This document shows positions 12,476-24,200 of a stretch of DNA of 64,000 nt, piece by piece. This DNA is from Epiperipatus broadwayi (Eukaryota > Onychophora > Udeonychophora > Euonychophora > Peripatidae). The notes below the pieces were generated by a model. The model had not been told where the DNA came from. It saw nothing but the letters and a program-made list of their open reading frames with translations, and made no database searches. Where the stretch lies: assembly GCA_028023455.1 (NCBI GenBank), contig JAQFVV010000112.1:2668001-2732000 (forward strand), written 5' to 3'. The stretch's first letter is position 1. Each line of letters starts with the position of its first letter. The position numbers and the translations under genes were made by a program.

Positions 12476-13960
12476 AAAGAAAAAAATGATTAGCTCAAAT
12501 CAACACTGCCATAATAAACAAGCCATCAGGGGGTTGAAACAGCCTCCAAAGTCTGCTTCATTGTTGTTAACTCTTGATACGTGTCATATATTCTAAATAC
12601 TAGTTCAACTCATCCGACTGCAAGGTTCTCCAGGGATTATGATCTAGCTTATATATTTCCATTTGGTTATTCCAATTATGAACAGTGATTAGCATTGTAG
12701 GATTCTTGCTTATTGTTTGGTTGTACAGTAGAGCTGAATGGCAACCAACCTGTTATAGTAACTAGTTTCTGTAACCATGTTGTGGACTTGGTTGTAGTAG
12801 GATCCCAACTGGGACTCTTGTATTGATCCTATTTGAATTCTGCTTATGTTAATTGAAATCTAGGTCTTGATTAGTAGTCAAGGTTTCAATTGTGTAGTGT
12901 AAAAGTTTGTAATCTTTGGATTATTCCTAATCATTGTTGGATTAAAGGAGTTGAGTGAATTGCAGCTTCAATATCTTTGTTTGGGTCTATACCATCATTT
13001 GAACTTGTTTTTATCTTTAAATCATTGTTTTTTGGCTCAGGAAACACTTCGTTCTAATTCTGTGTCAATTTGAAAGTTTTCTATTCTTTTTGTGGTGCCC
13101 CAATCGCACTGGAAGTGGCCCAGTAACTTTGATCTAATCATCAGAAAAAATTAATTCTTGTGCAGCGAGATGGCTTAAAACATAATCTATAATGTTTGAT
13201 TCTAAAATTGAGATCGAATTCATATTTAAAATAATTTCCCCCTCCTGCACTGTTCTACCGCATTCAGCCACGATGATATCGTAACTTTTTTCTTATGAAC
13301 GAATTAACGCTGGGATTTCTTTTTTTTTTTTTTTTAATTTCCATAGGTTTATGATTACTTTTGTGTCTAGTTTGTTTCTTGGTCTATTTCCTGTTTTTCC
13401 TGATTTGTTTGCAGCCGTAGAATCTTGCTATATCTGATGCTATTGTGAAATTCTTGAGACTATCTTTATTAAGCTTTTTTTTTTCCCAACGTTTTCAATA
13501 AAATTTGACCCGCCAACTATATCTCAATTAATCCTATCATTAAGCTTAGGATTTCTAGTAACTTTTTTTTTTTATTTATTTGGTTTCGTTTTAAAATCTT
13601 TTTCCTTAGTTTTATTCTTGCTCAAATGATTCTAAGATTTCCTTGTACTGGCTTTTGCCTTTTTTAATGGCAGCCATTTGCATAGAACGATACGATTGAT
13701 AATTTCAAATACTTTAGAGTGAAAACTGATTTCAAATTTCTTGTAAAGGTGATGAAATGATAAAACAAGTACTCACCTACATCTTGGCAAACTTTTTCCC
13801 CCATAAACTCAAACTTGAAAGCATAATGAGTCTCATTCTTCTGGTGCCAGTGTAGCCAAAAAACTGAAAATGAAATCTTATGTTTTGATTATTTATTTTT
13901 ATTTTTCAGATTATTTTTGTTTTTTGAATTTATGATTTATTGCAGGTGGTTAAAAATGAG
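12476..13960. other. Intermediate-GC flank of the GC-rich island
   Basis: Base composition is less AT-rich than the window average up to about 13,700, then drops back. It contains GGTGCCCCAATCGCACTGG near 13094 and GTTTGGTTGTACAG near 12715, which look like non-genic repeat sequence. Reverse-strand frames contain short open pieces but no recognisable motif. It may be the remainder of the same inserted element as 11870-12475. Confidence 0.3.
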
Positions 13961-15084
13961 ATTCTATTTCTCTCCTGCTATAAAATGAATAAGTGTGTAC
14001 AATTATTTGTCAAGTTATATATAAGGTACACATTAGATTAAAGCTCTTATTTCAGCATGGTGAGCAAAGGTTGGTTTATGTAATGATAAACTCTAAGCAT
14101 AAGTGGTTTAGTTATGCTTTTTAAACTGATGCTTATGGGTGAATGTATGTAAATTTGTGAAAAGCCCATCGCCGGAGGTTTATTATATTACATATGTAGT
14201 CAATTGCTATTTAAAGAGACTATTTTTTACAGTGAATGAAATTTTTAAAAAAATATAAAGTTAAATTAGAGAATTTTTTTTTCCCATTAAAAACTACATA
14301 CACAACTAAAAAAATCTGACAGAAAAAGAAAATCGATTAAGGTCTAAGAAATACATTAAACAAAAAACTATGAATTTAAGAGTCAATCTATTTATTGTAT
14401 TCATACATATCTCACAGTTTTTTAAACTATAAAATTATTAAACATTGGGTTTATTATTATTATTATTTTTTTTTTGTTAATTATTTTAATATTTTTATGT
14501 TAACTAAATGGTATTTCTATCTAGTGCAGAGGTAAAACTAAGTGTGTATTTATATGTTTTATAATTGATTAAAGAATTATGTTTTATTATGTTCTTTGTT
14601 AATAAAATGTTCATTTTATTTCGTAAAAATAAATGAATGTATAAATACATATTTGTTACATTTTATATGTGTAATTTTCTAATTTGTATCTACAAAAATT
14701 ATTTAAGATTAATAACGAATAGTATTTCATTCTTTAATAATTTTTATAGATGTTTTTTTCTTCAAAATTCTTAATAAAATTTTTGAGTTTTAGTTCACTC
14801 AATTACCAAGGGTGTGTCATAGTCACATTTGATGCCTAGTCAATGGTACAGAATTTGATATTCTTATTTTGCTACTTTTTCTATACCGCCAACCGAGTAG
14901 GGATTAATTAAATCTTTTTGAGGCAGATGTTTTGCAAGTCACAGTAGAATTTTGCAACAAATCAATTAGCAATATAATATTCTTGTTCTATTTTACATAT
15001 AATAATACAGCTTAAACAAAATTGATTTTTTATTTAAAAATTTTATTAAATGAGTTTAGCAAATTTAAATAATATCTGAATTTC
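13961..15084. other. AT-rich intergenic DNA
   Basis: No gene recognised. Bases 14470-14730 are almost pure A/T. The stretch from about 14800 onward may be the body of the transposon whose end is called at 15085-15133. Confidence 0.4.
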
Positions 15085-15133
15085 TTTGCGGCCCATTAAA
15101 ATTATGTCACGGACCACCAGTTGCCGACCACTG
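15085..15133 (+). mobile_element. hAT-like terminal inverted repeat (one end)
   Basis: Read on the - strand, the end begins CAGTGGTCGGCAACTGGTGG, then has GTCCGTGACATAATTTTAAT and GGGCCGCAAAG. This matches the general form of hAT-superfamily termini (CAGxGGTCGGCAA... followed by a GGCC-containing stretch). The opposite end was not found within the preceding 1 kb, so the element is truncated or its left end is too diverged to see. No transposase is attached here. Confidence 0.45.
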
Positions 15134-16380
15134 ATTTAAAGTATATATATAGTTTTTTTTTTAAGTTATAGATACCAAAATATTATTGTATAATATATTT
15201 ATCTATAAATTAGTATTTTTAATTATATACTTAGTATATACTTTTTTCAATTTAAAATTTATTTTTTAATTAAATTTTTTTATATTTTGAGTAACAGATT
15301 AACTTTTTTCTCATAGGAACTCATTATAATTGCCTATTTTTTATGTTAGTTTTGGGAATCATTTGTCCTCACTAACTGAGCAGAGGTGTACTATGTTAGG
15401 CACTTTGTACATTAGATAATGTTCTACAGGTTGAATGAATCCTCTCTGAAATCAATCTGTCTAAGAGATCAAATGGTATCATCATCATAGTCAACTACAA
15501 GTTTGTTTCCATGTAACTCTTTTCTATCTTTTTCACAAAATGATGCACACGTGTATATATATATGTATATTATGCACATCTCTACTTACCATTATATTAA
15601 TTGAATCTCAACTTGTGTCAAATGTCAGTAAATTGTCACATCATCATATTTTCAAACTACCATCATTCCTATATTTTTAAAGATAATGATTATTCATTCA
15701 GTGCTTCTAAGAATTATAGCAACTGTAAATTGAATATTGCAGTATTTTCTTATAAAGTATTGCTTATAGACTAATGATTTTTGACATACAATCCTTGGGC
15801 TGTATTCAATCTGAATAAATTTTAAATGATATTTTTCTTCATGCTAACATAGGCAAACCAAACAAAAATAAGTTAAAATTTTAAAAAGTGACTTTAGTTA
15901 TTGGTTCAATAATTGCATCCTTGCTGTGTGTACTAAAGGTCTCTGGTTGATTCTAGATTTAGTAAAATGCAAATGTTTACTTTGTGCACTTTGATATATT
16001 TGTCACATGCTTTGTTATTTCATAAGACTATTTAAATAATTTTTGGATTAATTTTCATCCGTTGTGAGGCTATCTGCTGTTTCATATTGAGGAAATGAAC
16101 TTTTTTTTTAAAAATAAAAGATTTCGTATGTATAAAATATGTAAATGAAATATAATTTTTTTTTAAAAAAAAAAAAAACCCCAAGTAATCTAATAAAATT
16201 TACAAAATAAATCTCTGATATAATTTTATCACAAATTATTTTTATTGGCACAAGCAAGAAGTTGAACAAAAAGTAGAAAAAAGTCTATGTAATATTTTTT
16301 TTAGAATTGTAATAAAATCTAATAAATCAATCATCTAAAATTTGTTTATTATAAAAGTATTGGAGATTTTTATTTACATG
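15134..16380. other. AT-rich intergenic DNA with a SINE-like scrap
   Basis: No gene. Around 15925-15965 the string ACTAAAGGTCTCTGGTTGATTCTAG resembles a degenerate SINE B-box region like those at 63645 and 45570. The rest shows only poly-A/T tracts. Confidence 0.4.
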
Positions 16381-16381
16381 T

Positions 16382-16612
16382 ACATATCTGATAGAAGAGA
16401 TGATAATAGATGGGCAGTTGAAATCTTAAACCATATTTGAAGAGATTGAAAAAGATCTAGAAAGAGACCACATGTGAGATGGATGGTTGAAATAAGAAAG
16501 TGTGCTGGGATCTTGTGGAGAAGAAAGGCTAGAGATTGAAGAAAATGGATTGAATTTGGAGAAACCTTCATCCTGCAGTGGTTCGATAATGACTGAAAAC
16601 GATGATGATATA
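16382..16612 (+). mobile_element. RTE retrotransposon 3' fragment (5'-truncated)
   Basis: This matches the C-terminal codons of the intact RTE ORF at 29706-32663 (from about residue 920). It reads RRDDNRWAVEILN, then [17 protein letters not shown], then [13 protein letters not shown], with several stops. It ends at the same 3' point as the full copy, followed by GATGATGATATAGC, the short GAT-type tail typical of RTE elements. Severe 5' truncation is usual for LINE insertion. It is clearly older than the full copy. Confidence 0.85.
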
Positions 16613-17199
16613 GCATGAAAAAAAAGACAGTTATTTTTCAATAAGCAAGTCTTCTACACCATTCCAGATCTATCTTCTTCCTTAAGATCATAATTCAAAT
16701 CTTCCTTCCCCCCAATTATTCAAATACATTTTTTTTCATAGTTTTTCTACATCTTACCATAAACTTTACCACATTTTTTGTTTTGTTTTTGTTTTTAAAC
16801 AGTTAAAAAAATAAAAACTTTTTTTTTTTTTTGGTACTTAATATATGATGTAATAGCCAGATGTTGCTTTTAAAAAGCAATAAAGAAATTAATCCATAAG
16901 AAAAAAAAAAAGCAAAATCATGATAAAAAATTTACACATCCTTGACTAATGGTAATAAATGCAACAAATGTAATTTATTATCTGTAACATAAAATTAATA
17001 TTTTTTTATTACTAATTTCAAAATGAACTGACTTTTTTTAAGGAGCAATAAATTTTTCCAGTTCTCTATTTGGACTACAATTAAGGGACACCTAACTTTT
17101 CACGTGGTAGTAAAATATTTAAAAAAATTTTTAAGTGAGGTAGAGGGATAGACTAAATTAATAATGAAAAATATTTTTAAAAGTGTAAACCAGGTGTAA

Positions 17200-19735
17200 A
17201 TTTCATATATTGAAACAGATTCGTATTCGAATCTTAAGTTTTACCTTTTTCTATCGTCTCTCACTCACCGGTCTATCCTACCCAAATTTAAACTTTTTGG
17301 TATCGAATTGTGTGTGTAACAATATTAAAAATGTACAGATATATGTAGAATTCACCATAAACACGCACACATTTCGATCTCAAATTTAAGGCAATAAATA
17401 AAGATAAATAATATAATTTAGATTTCTTCTTTTAGTTATATAAAAATATATAATTTTAATCATTTATTTTGAATTGTAAAATTCGTTAGTTATTGCTTTG
17501 TTTAAATTTCATTTAGTAATAATTTTAGAAATAGATTGTAATATTTAATTAAAAGTAAAAATAATTGTATGTTCCCTTTTTGTCTTTGAAATTTTAAAAG
17601 CATCGGTCGGTGAGAGATAATAGATTAATTAAAAGGAAAAATTCCCCAAAATGTAATTAGTAAATGTAAAATGTAAATGTAAACAATAGAAAGGCAGTTT
17701 TCTCGATAATTAAACGTAACAAAATGCATTGATTATCCTCAGGGCAGATTAAGTGGAATCCAAAAATAAACTATGACAAAAATGTGAAAGATAAGATCTA
17801 AGAAAGGAGGCCATCTTAGACTTGCTAAAAACAGACTTTAACTTTAGCTGTGCTCTCAATCAGTTGAGAGTCTCCAAGATATTAAATAAATTTTTCCTGC
17901 CATGGTATGACCGAGTAAAAGCGCCCAGACTATTCTCCGCCCGGGGATGGCCTATCGGATGCCAAACCTTCCATTGCCCTTCATAAATTCAACCACGAAG
18001 ATCTGCTGCCTAAAATACTGAGAAAGCTGCTGCTGCTGTTAAATTAAATGAACCACCTAAATACAGGAAAGAACTGCTAATCATGAACAATTTGCTACTA
18101 ACCAATGGAATCGGAAAACTCATAAAACAGGTACCTATGTCCAAATTCTCTAGAGTACTCTACTAATATGCTATAGCTCATTCTTCATACTACTTATATA
18201 ACTTATAAAATGTAAAATTATCATTTGTAAAACTAAAATTTAATAATTAATTTATTGTGTAAATTTCTCTAATAATCTAGCTTACCTCACTCTATCTTTC
18301 TTGGGTACATATTTCTAAAATCTACATTTTATCATATAATTATCGCATGCTCATGATTTACTAAATATAAATCTATGATCGCTTGAAACAGTGGATGCGT
18401 GTCAAATTTTCATTAATATTTACTTTCATAAATAACTTAATATTTTCATATAAATCGACACACATTCAATGCTTCCTTTATTGTAATGTAGGGGTCTACT
18501 GCTTAGCAAATGGCTGTTTTTATATGTTTTATATTTTATTAAATCTTGATTAATAATTCCATAAAATTGCATTTCTTTGAGAGTCGCAAACGTTCATTAT
18601 TAAAGGTTGATAATGTAGGGCCCAGTTAGAAAATATATTTAAATATTACCAAAATCGTCTATACATTATACATGTGTTACATTTTGGAGACGTAATGACC
18701 CATTATAAGCCTTGAATATTCCGGATTCTATAGGGTTGAAATTAACCCCAGTCATCCTACACAAGTGGACATAATAAATGCTCCCATAGGGCTAGACGAC
18801 CGTCACGCAGCCAGCAAGCAATCACGGCACGAACCGTTTGTCCCTGGTTATGCTTATGTGACACCTTACCTCTTTGGGCCGATGGCAAACGCCAGCCCGT
18901 TGTTCTTATAAACATTCATGGCTATGCAGTTTCAATATACTGCCATTCCCTATCGCCTTTCTAGAGCATACCACGTGTTTCTTTACTTAACTTGATTATT
19001 CTATATATAACTCCGTCCCTGCATTGGTGACATAACTCGCTCTCAAATAAATGTTTGCCCCTAGTTATTAGTAAATATATCTTATAATTAAATAAATATA
19101 TGTCCGCCACTACTATTATAAATCTTATTTTAGACTCTTGCATTGCAAAGGCATAAATCCCTAAAGGCATGCCTTAGAAATATTTGCTCAGGAATTTTAG
19201 GTAGCTAGATTACGTCATCAAATAAATGTATTCTTTTGTAAACATTACAATATCGGAAATACCGCTACTGAGGTCTTAAATATAAAATATGTCTAAATAA
19301 ATAAATGTATATCTTTAATATATAATAGTATCGGAAAATCCCGCTACTGAAACTTTAAATCTTCGCAAATATTGCTAGTAAATGATTTATCATTAAAATG
19401 TTTTAAATAAATAATTTCAAACTACATCTGCAGTTACGTTTTATTTATTCGATACCCATTCTATATAATATTTCCTCGATTAGGTAAATATGAATGTTTA
19501 ATTAATATTAGTGTGATTATTGGCTAACTCGAAAATAAAATCATGAATCTCTTGCATATCCCTGACCACCGTGCCTAAAGAAATGTTTACTAATGAACTG
19601 ATAAACTATGTTCGAACTTAGTACTATGGGTGGCTTCGCTACCTAGATGGTGCTGCAGTTCTATGTGGTGGTCGAATTCTGCACTATGTTAACGAGTCAC
19701 ACGTTTTCTGACTGTTACAATATTGATATGAAATG
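17200..19735. other. Compositionally distinct zone, probable decayed large repeat
   Basis: Patches around 17830-18130, 18700-18960 and 19540-19720 are far richer in G+C than their surroundings and carry no open frame longer than about 70 codons. Two local subrepeats, TATCGGAAATACCGCTACTG at about 19252 and TATCGGAAAATCCCGCTACTG-like at about 19330, are followed by similar TTAAAT tails. A run of CTG (GCTGCTGCTGCTGTT) lies at 18029. This could be the wreck of an LTR or other large element. I could not identify any protein motif. Confidence 0.3.
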
Positions 19736-20325
19736 TTTGAAATTATATCTGTTTCCACAATATTCTTGGCTTGACCCAAATACAAAATTTGAAGATAAGA
19801 TGAGGTATCTGGATCATTAGTGAATTTTCATATTTAAAAAAATAGAAAAATTGCAAAACTAATAAAAAGTAATCAGTAATAAGTTAAATGATAGTAACAG
19901 GTGTTTGAATTGTAATTCAAAATTAGTAATAATTTCATGTATGAAAAGTGTGAATAATAGATCTTGATTCTTTATATTTTGGTTTGAAATGTTCCAATAT
20001 AAATGATTCAATAATGATTGGGAAAGTTCTTAATATTTGTGTGTTTTTTTTTTTCATTTGGTCTCAAACAAAAATGTTAAAGCAATAAATGTGTAAATAA
20101 AAGCAATAAAAAATAGTTGAATTTATTTTTTAAAAACCCTCGCAAAGCAATAAAAAAAGATAATCTATAACAAGTTAATGTTTGAAATTTTACTTCAAAG
20201 ATGACATAGTAAAATGTGTGTGTGTGATCTTGAATTTATTAATAAGAAGATATTTGTTAATCTTTTGTTATGATATGATCAGTTATATTTAACACACTTA
20301 TTACCATCATACAAATTGGGATGGA

Positions 20326-20565
20326 TTAGATTTTATTGTTTTGTAATTTTATTTTTGGAGAAATAAATACAGTATGTACATTTAATTTCCTACAGATTAA
20401 TTTTTTCATTGCCTTTTTTTTTAAAAAACTCAATTTGGTGGGGTAAATCTGAAACAGGTCATATAATATAACAATATTGTCTCCATATTCCATTTCCAGA
20501 TCATCCCAAAATTTCTTCATTTTGTAAAACAACTCTGAATAAAATATTTAACAAGTCTCTTTCAA
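20326..20565 (-). pseudogene. Possible hAT-type transposase scrap
   Basis: The - strand frame reads FYKMKKFWDDLEMEYGDNIVILYDL and continues for 68 codons from a methionine. In hAT-derived ZBED/GTF2IRD2-like proteins a segment of the form QF.xFLxELxxEYGDxxxxxxxRWLS lies in the transposase core, and the block here fits its first half well. The RWLS half is not preserved (FQIYPTKLS), so the match is partial. The AT-rich flanks show no further similarity. If correct, this is a decayed internal piece. It could also be a chance open frame. Confidence 0.3.
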
Positions 20566-21209
20566 AATAAAGTTTTATTATTTATTCACTTATTTTTATT
20601 CAATTTTTTTTTTTTTGCTGTTGCTATTTCTGTTATATTTTGTCTTTGCAAGTATTTAAAAATAAAAACTTTTTAACTTTTCTTCCAACTACTGCTATTT
20701 ATTAGTTTTTGATTCTCCCCATTTATCCTCAATGATTTATTTATAGTTTTATTTATTTCTGTTCTAAATTTTCTAAACATTCTATTAAAATTTTAATGTT
20801 AAACGCATTGCTGCTGTGAGCCTTATATCAGCAAGTGTGATAGAGCGCTTTATTTTATCCTGTATTAACATTATTTATATCACGACAATGTTTATTCATT
20901 ATGTAAAAAGATGTGGATAAGGCAAAACTAATTTTTCTTCAAACAAATGTAACTTGAATTTATTCTTGAAAAAAGGATTGCATATTACTGGTTTAAACTG
21001 TGTAAACAGGATATTTAGAATTATCTTTTTATATTTATATTTTGCTATTATTTATTTTTTCTTTATTATTTTTATTATTGCATTCTTCTTATTAAAATGT
21101 TTGTTTTAAAAGGAATATTGTACAAAATAGTATGTTTATTTTGTACTGAATGCTACAACTATTTTTTATTCTTTTAAGGTATATTTTCTGTTTTGTTTTT
21201 TGAGAAATA

Positions 21210-21297
21210 ATGTCTCATCATGATGATAAAAATACAAATAAATTACCTCTCCCCCCTCGTTGGTTACGCTGTCCTAGAAGAGGACAATTAATTGCAA
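21210..21297 (+). CDS. RNGTT: Capping enzyme coding exon 1
   Basis: It encodes residues 1-29 plus the first base of codon 30, beginning [12 protein letters not shown] and ending in the conserved CPRRGQ block. The donor is GTAGGC at 21298. The first ten residues are longer and more polar than in vertebrates, where the protein starts only a few residues before PPRWL. Intron 1 (21298-27608, 6311 bp) follows in phase 1. Confidence 0.93.
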
Positions 21298-24200
21298 GTA
21301 GGCTACAAACTTTTTTTTTTTTTGCTTGATTTGCTTAATTATATTTATAGGTGTAAGATGAAAATTTTTGTTTGTGTGTATTTAAATATGAAATTGTGAG
21401 TGTGTTTCTATATATGCAAAATATATATGTGTGCACATGCTTATTTATAATGTACACCTGGATCTCGTTTTATGCGGTAGATAGGTTCCACAGAAAACCC
21501 CACATTAAAAAAAATCGCGCAAAAATAGACTTAATTTACCTTGAAATGGGAATAGGTGCTGTAATTTTCAGAATTCGCATAAAAGCAAAGCAACAAAAAA
21601 AAATTTCTTTAAAATTCGCATTAAAAAAATAAGCAAATAAAGTATGACTAATAAAAAATTTCAAATATTTGAAAAAAATTAATACAAGACGAACTTTTTT
21701 TACTTTTTTTATTACTACAGTATTTAATTTTACATTTTTCATACATATTTTAATCATTAGCGGTAGTGTTCGTTTGTAAACTGGTAAGAAATCAGATTTG
21801 ATATGATGTGATGTATTGTGGTTTCTCCTTAAACGAACGAAGTCAAGAATTTCTCAGCAATTATGCCCAGAGAAACCTGATAGCCACTTTATTTTTATTT
21901 GTGATGTGATGTATAACTTGCGCCATTTTCAGTCTTGCGCTGTGTTAATAGTTTTCTGTTTCTATATTAAAAAAATGAGACCGCAATCAAAACAAAAAGA
22001 TTATACATTATCATTAGAAAGATTATTTCCAATTTATAAAATCTTCGTTTTTTATTTTAAAAATCTAAAAGATTATTTATTTCTGTTATATATAACAAAA
22101 TAACGTTTTAAAAGTTTACATTTTTTGAATATTTATTGCGATATTTTTATATGTAAGTATAAATCTATTATTATTATTTACTCATTAGTATAAATAGGTT
22201 ATTTACTTAGAAGCTAAGTTCTAAATACATCTTCAGGCCATATTCACGTTAGCTGCTAATATAACGTAATATTTTTGAAAAAAAAAAAAAGTATTTCAAG
22301 TCAAAATAAGTTATTAATAATTTAAATTTCTTGATATCTAATAAATATAGTGAAATATGAAAGATATTAAGAAGAAACATGAATTGCATAACTTCAAAAT
22401 CGCATTAAAATAATCTGCATAAAACGAGACCCAGGTATATAGACAAGTACTTGTGTAATGTGGATACATGATGTATAAATTCTTAGACACATTCTAATAT
22501 GATTTCAGTGATTAGAAATATCAAAATGATGAATTTTTTACGTATAGTGAGAATTGAAGGAAAGTATATATGGTAATGATCGTTTTTTGGGAAGACACAA
22601 TAACTTCTTCAGTTGTATTATCTCTAGATCTTTCAAGGTAAAATGTCAGTTTTTTTTATACTTGTGGGAGAAATTCATATTATAAATTATCGGGATACCT
22701 GAGATCTATCTTTCAATCAATCTCTTTAACCATCCATAACAACATGTTGATAGTGAAGAAGCTTTGATCTATTTCTGAGGCAAGATTCTGAAGTTGTTTC
22801 TAGTGAAGAATAAAAAATGCTTTTTTAGAGGAGGACTAAATTTCTTACAATTATCTTAATATATATATGAAAAATCATGTAGTGCGATGATAGTGCATCA
22901 GTCTGCCATATCTATATCTGAGTTTGAATCCAGATCGAGTAAACTTGTAAATTTTTTTGACAAGTGTGGTATTTATTTATATACTTTATTTTTAAAAAAA
23001 TCCTGTATTTATGCTTAGCTAGAGGTTGAAACAAGGACGGGGAAATGCTTTTAATCTTCACCATCTTGCAATCTGAAAACTGGTGTGTACAGCTTTCTCT
23101 TACCATTCCTCTATGAAAGACAGTTGGAGAAATATTTTCCCTGCAATGGATTATTTAAAAGTTATTTTACCATATCTATATATAACTATGTCTATATTAG
23201 ATTAAAGATTTTTATAAGTAAAAGATATGAGCATATATTTTAGATTCATCCACGTATATTTTTGCTGGTTGTTAAAAATTAGCATTATATCAATGATTCA
23301 AGTAGATCACACCATATTATTTATTGATTGGTATTACAATAATGATCATTTAAAGGCATTGTGGAAATGCTCTAAAGCAAGTTAATGAATGTAATTATCA
23401 GATATGTGAAATCAGAAATAATAAATCATAATTACAGATATAAATATTATAATGCTAACTTTTATCAAATAGTAATATTGCCCTTTCTGTTTGTTGTGTC
23501 CAAACCATCGCAGTTTTTTGAAGTTCACAGTTACAATTAACCATCATTTATATTTAATGATAGAATATGTAAAATAATTTATACTGGACAGAAATCTTTC
23601 AGATGCTCTTTTTATAATTACAGGATACTTATTAATTTTTGGATAATACAAGTAAATATTTTCCCAGAGGAAGTGAAGTTTCTAAAGTTATAGTTAAAAT
23701 ATTTTGGCCAAGGCTTGTACTTCAAAATTTTTGTCAGTCTCAGAACAATTAAGATAAATATGATAAACATATTGTTGTATTACAGTTGGTGTATCTGCGT
23801 ACTGTGCTGTTACCTGGGCCTAGTGAAATCAGGAACTTTAGCCAACTTGTATCTCATCCAGGTACTGATCCAATTACTAGCTAGTAAATGAGTTTTGAAT
23901 TGTTTTAGCTAGAGTATATAAATGAGGATGGGAAAATAATAAAACATCCAAGCTGTTTGCAAAACAAATCTTCTCCATCATTTCTTTTTGGAAAGCTAAT
24001 GATTTTATTTTGCATGGAGTTAAAAACTAATTTTAACTCTCTCTGTATGTGTATCCTATTCATGGAGTAATTAAATCCAAAAACGTTTCTAAGACAGTTC
24101 ACAAGATAAACCCACAAAGAATCATTTAAATACATTTGCAAATAACACCCACCTTTTCTTATGTCAATACCAATATATTTGTCAGATAAAAAAATGACTA

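Noticed and set aside
21130-21209. Splice acceptor just upstream of the capping-enzyme ATG (a T-rich run ending TTTTTTGAG) implying a 5' UTR exon
   Set aside because: GAG is a weak acceptor and no matching upstream exon can be identified. Transcript data would be needed.
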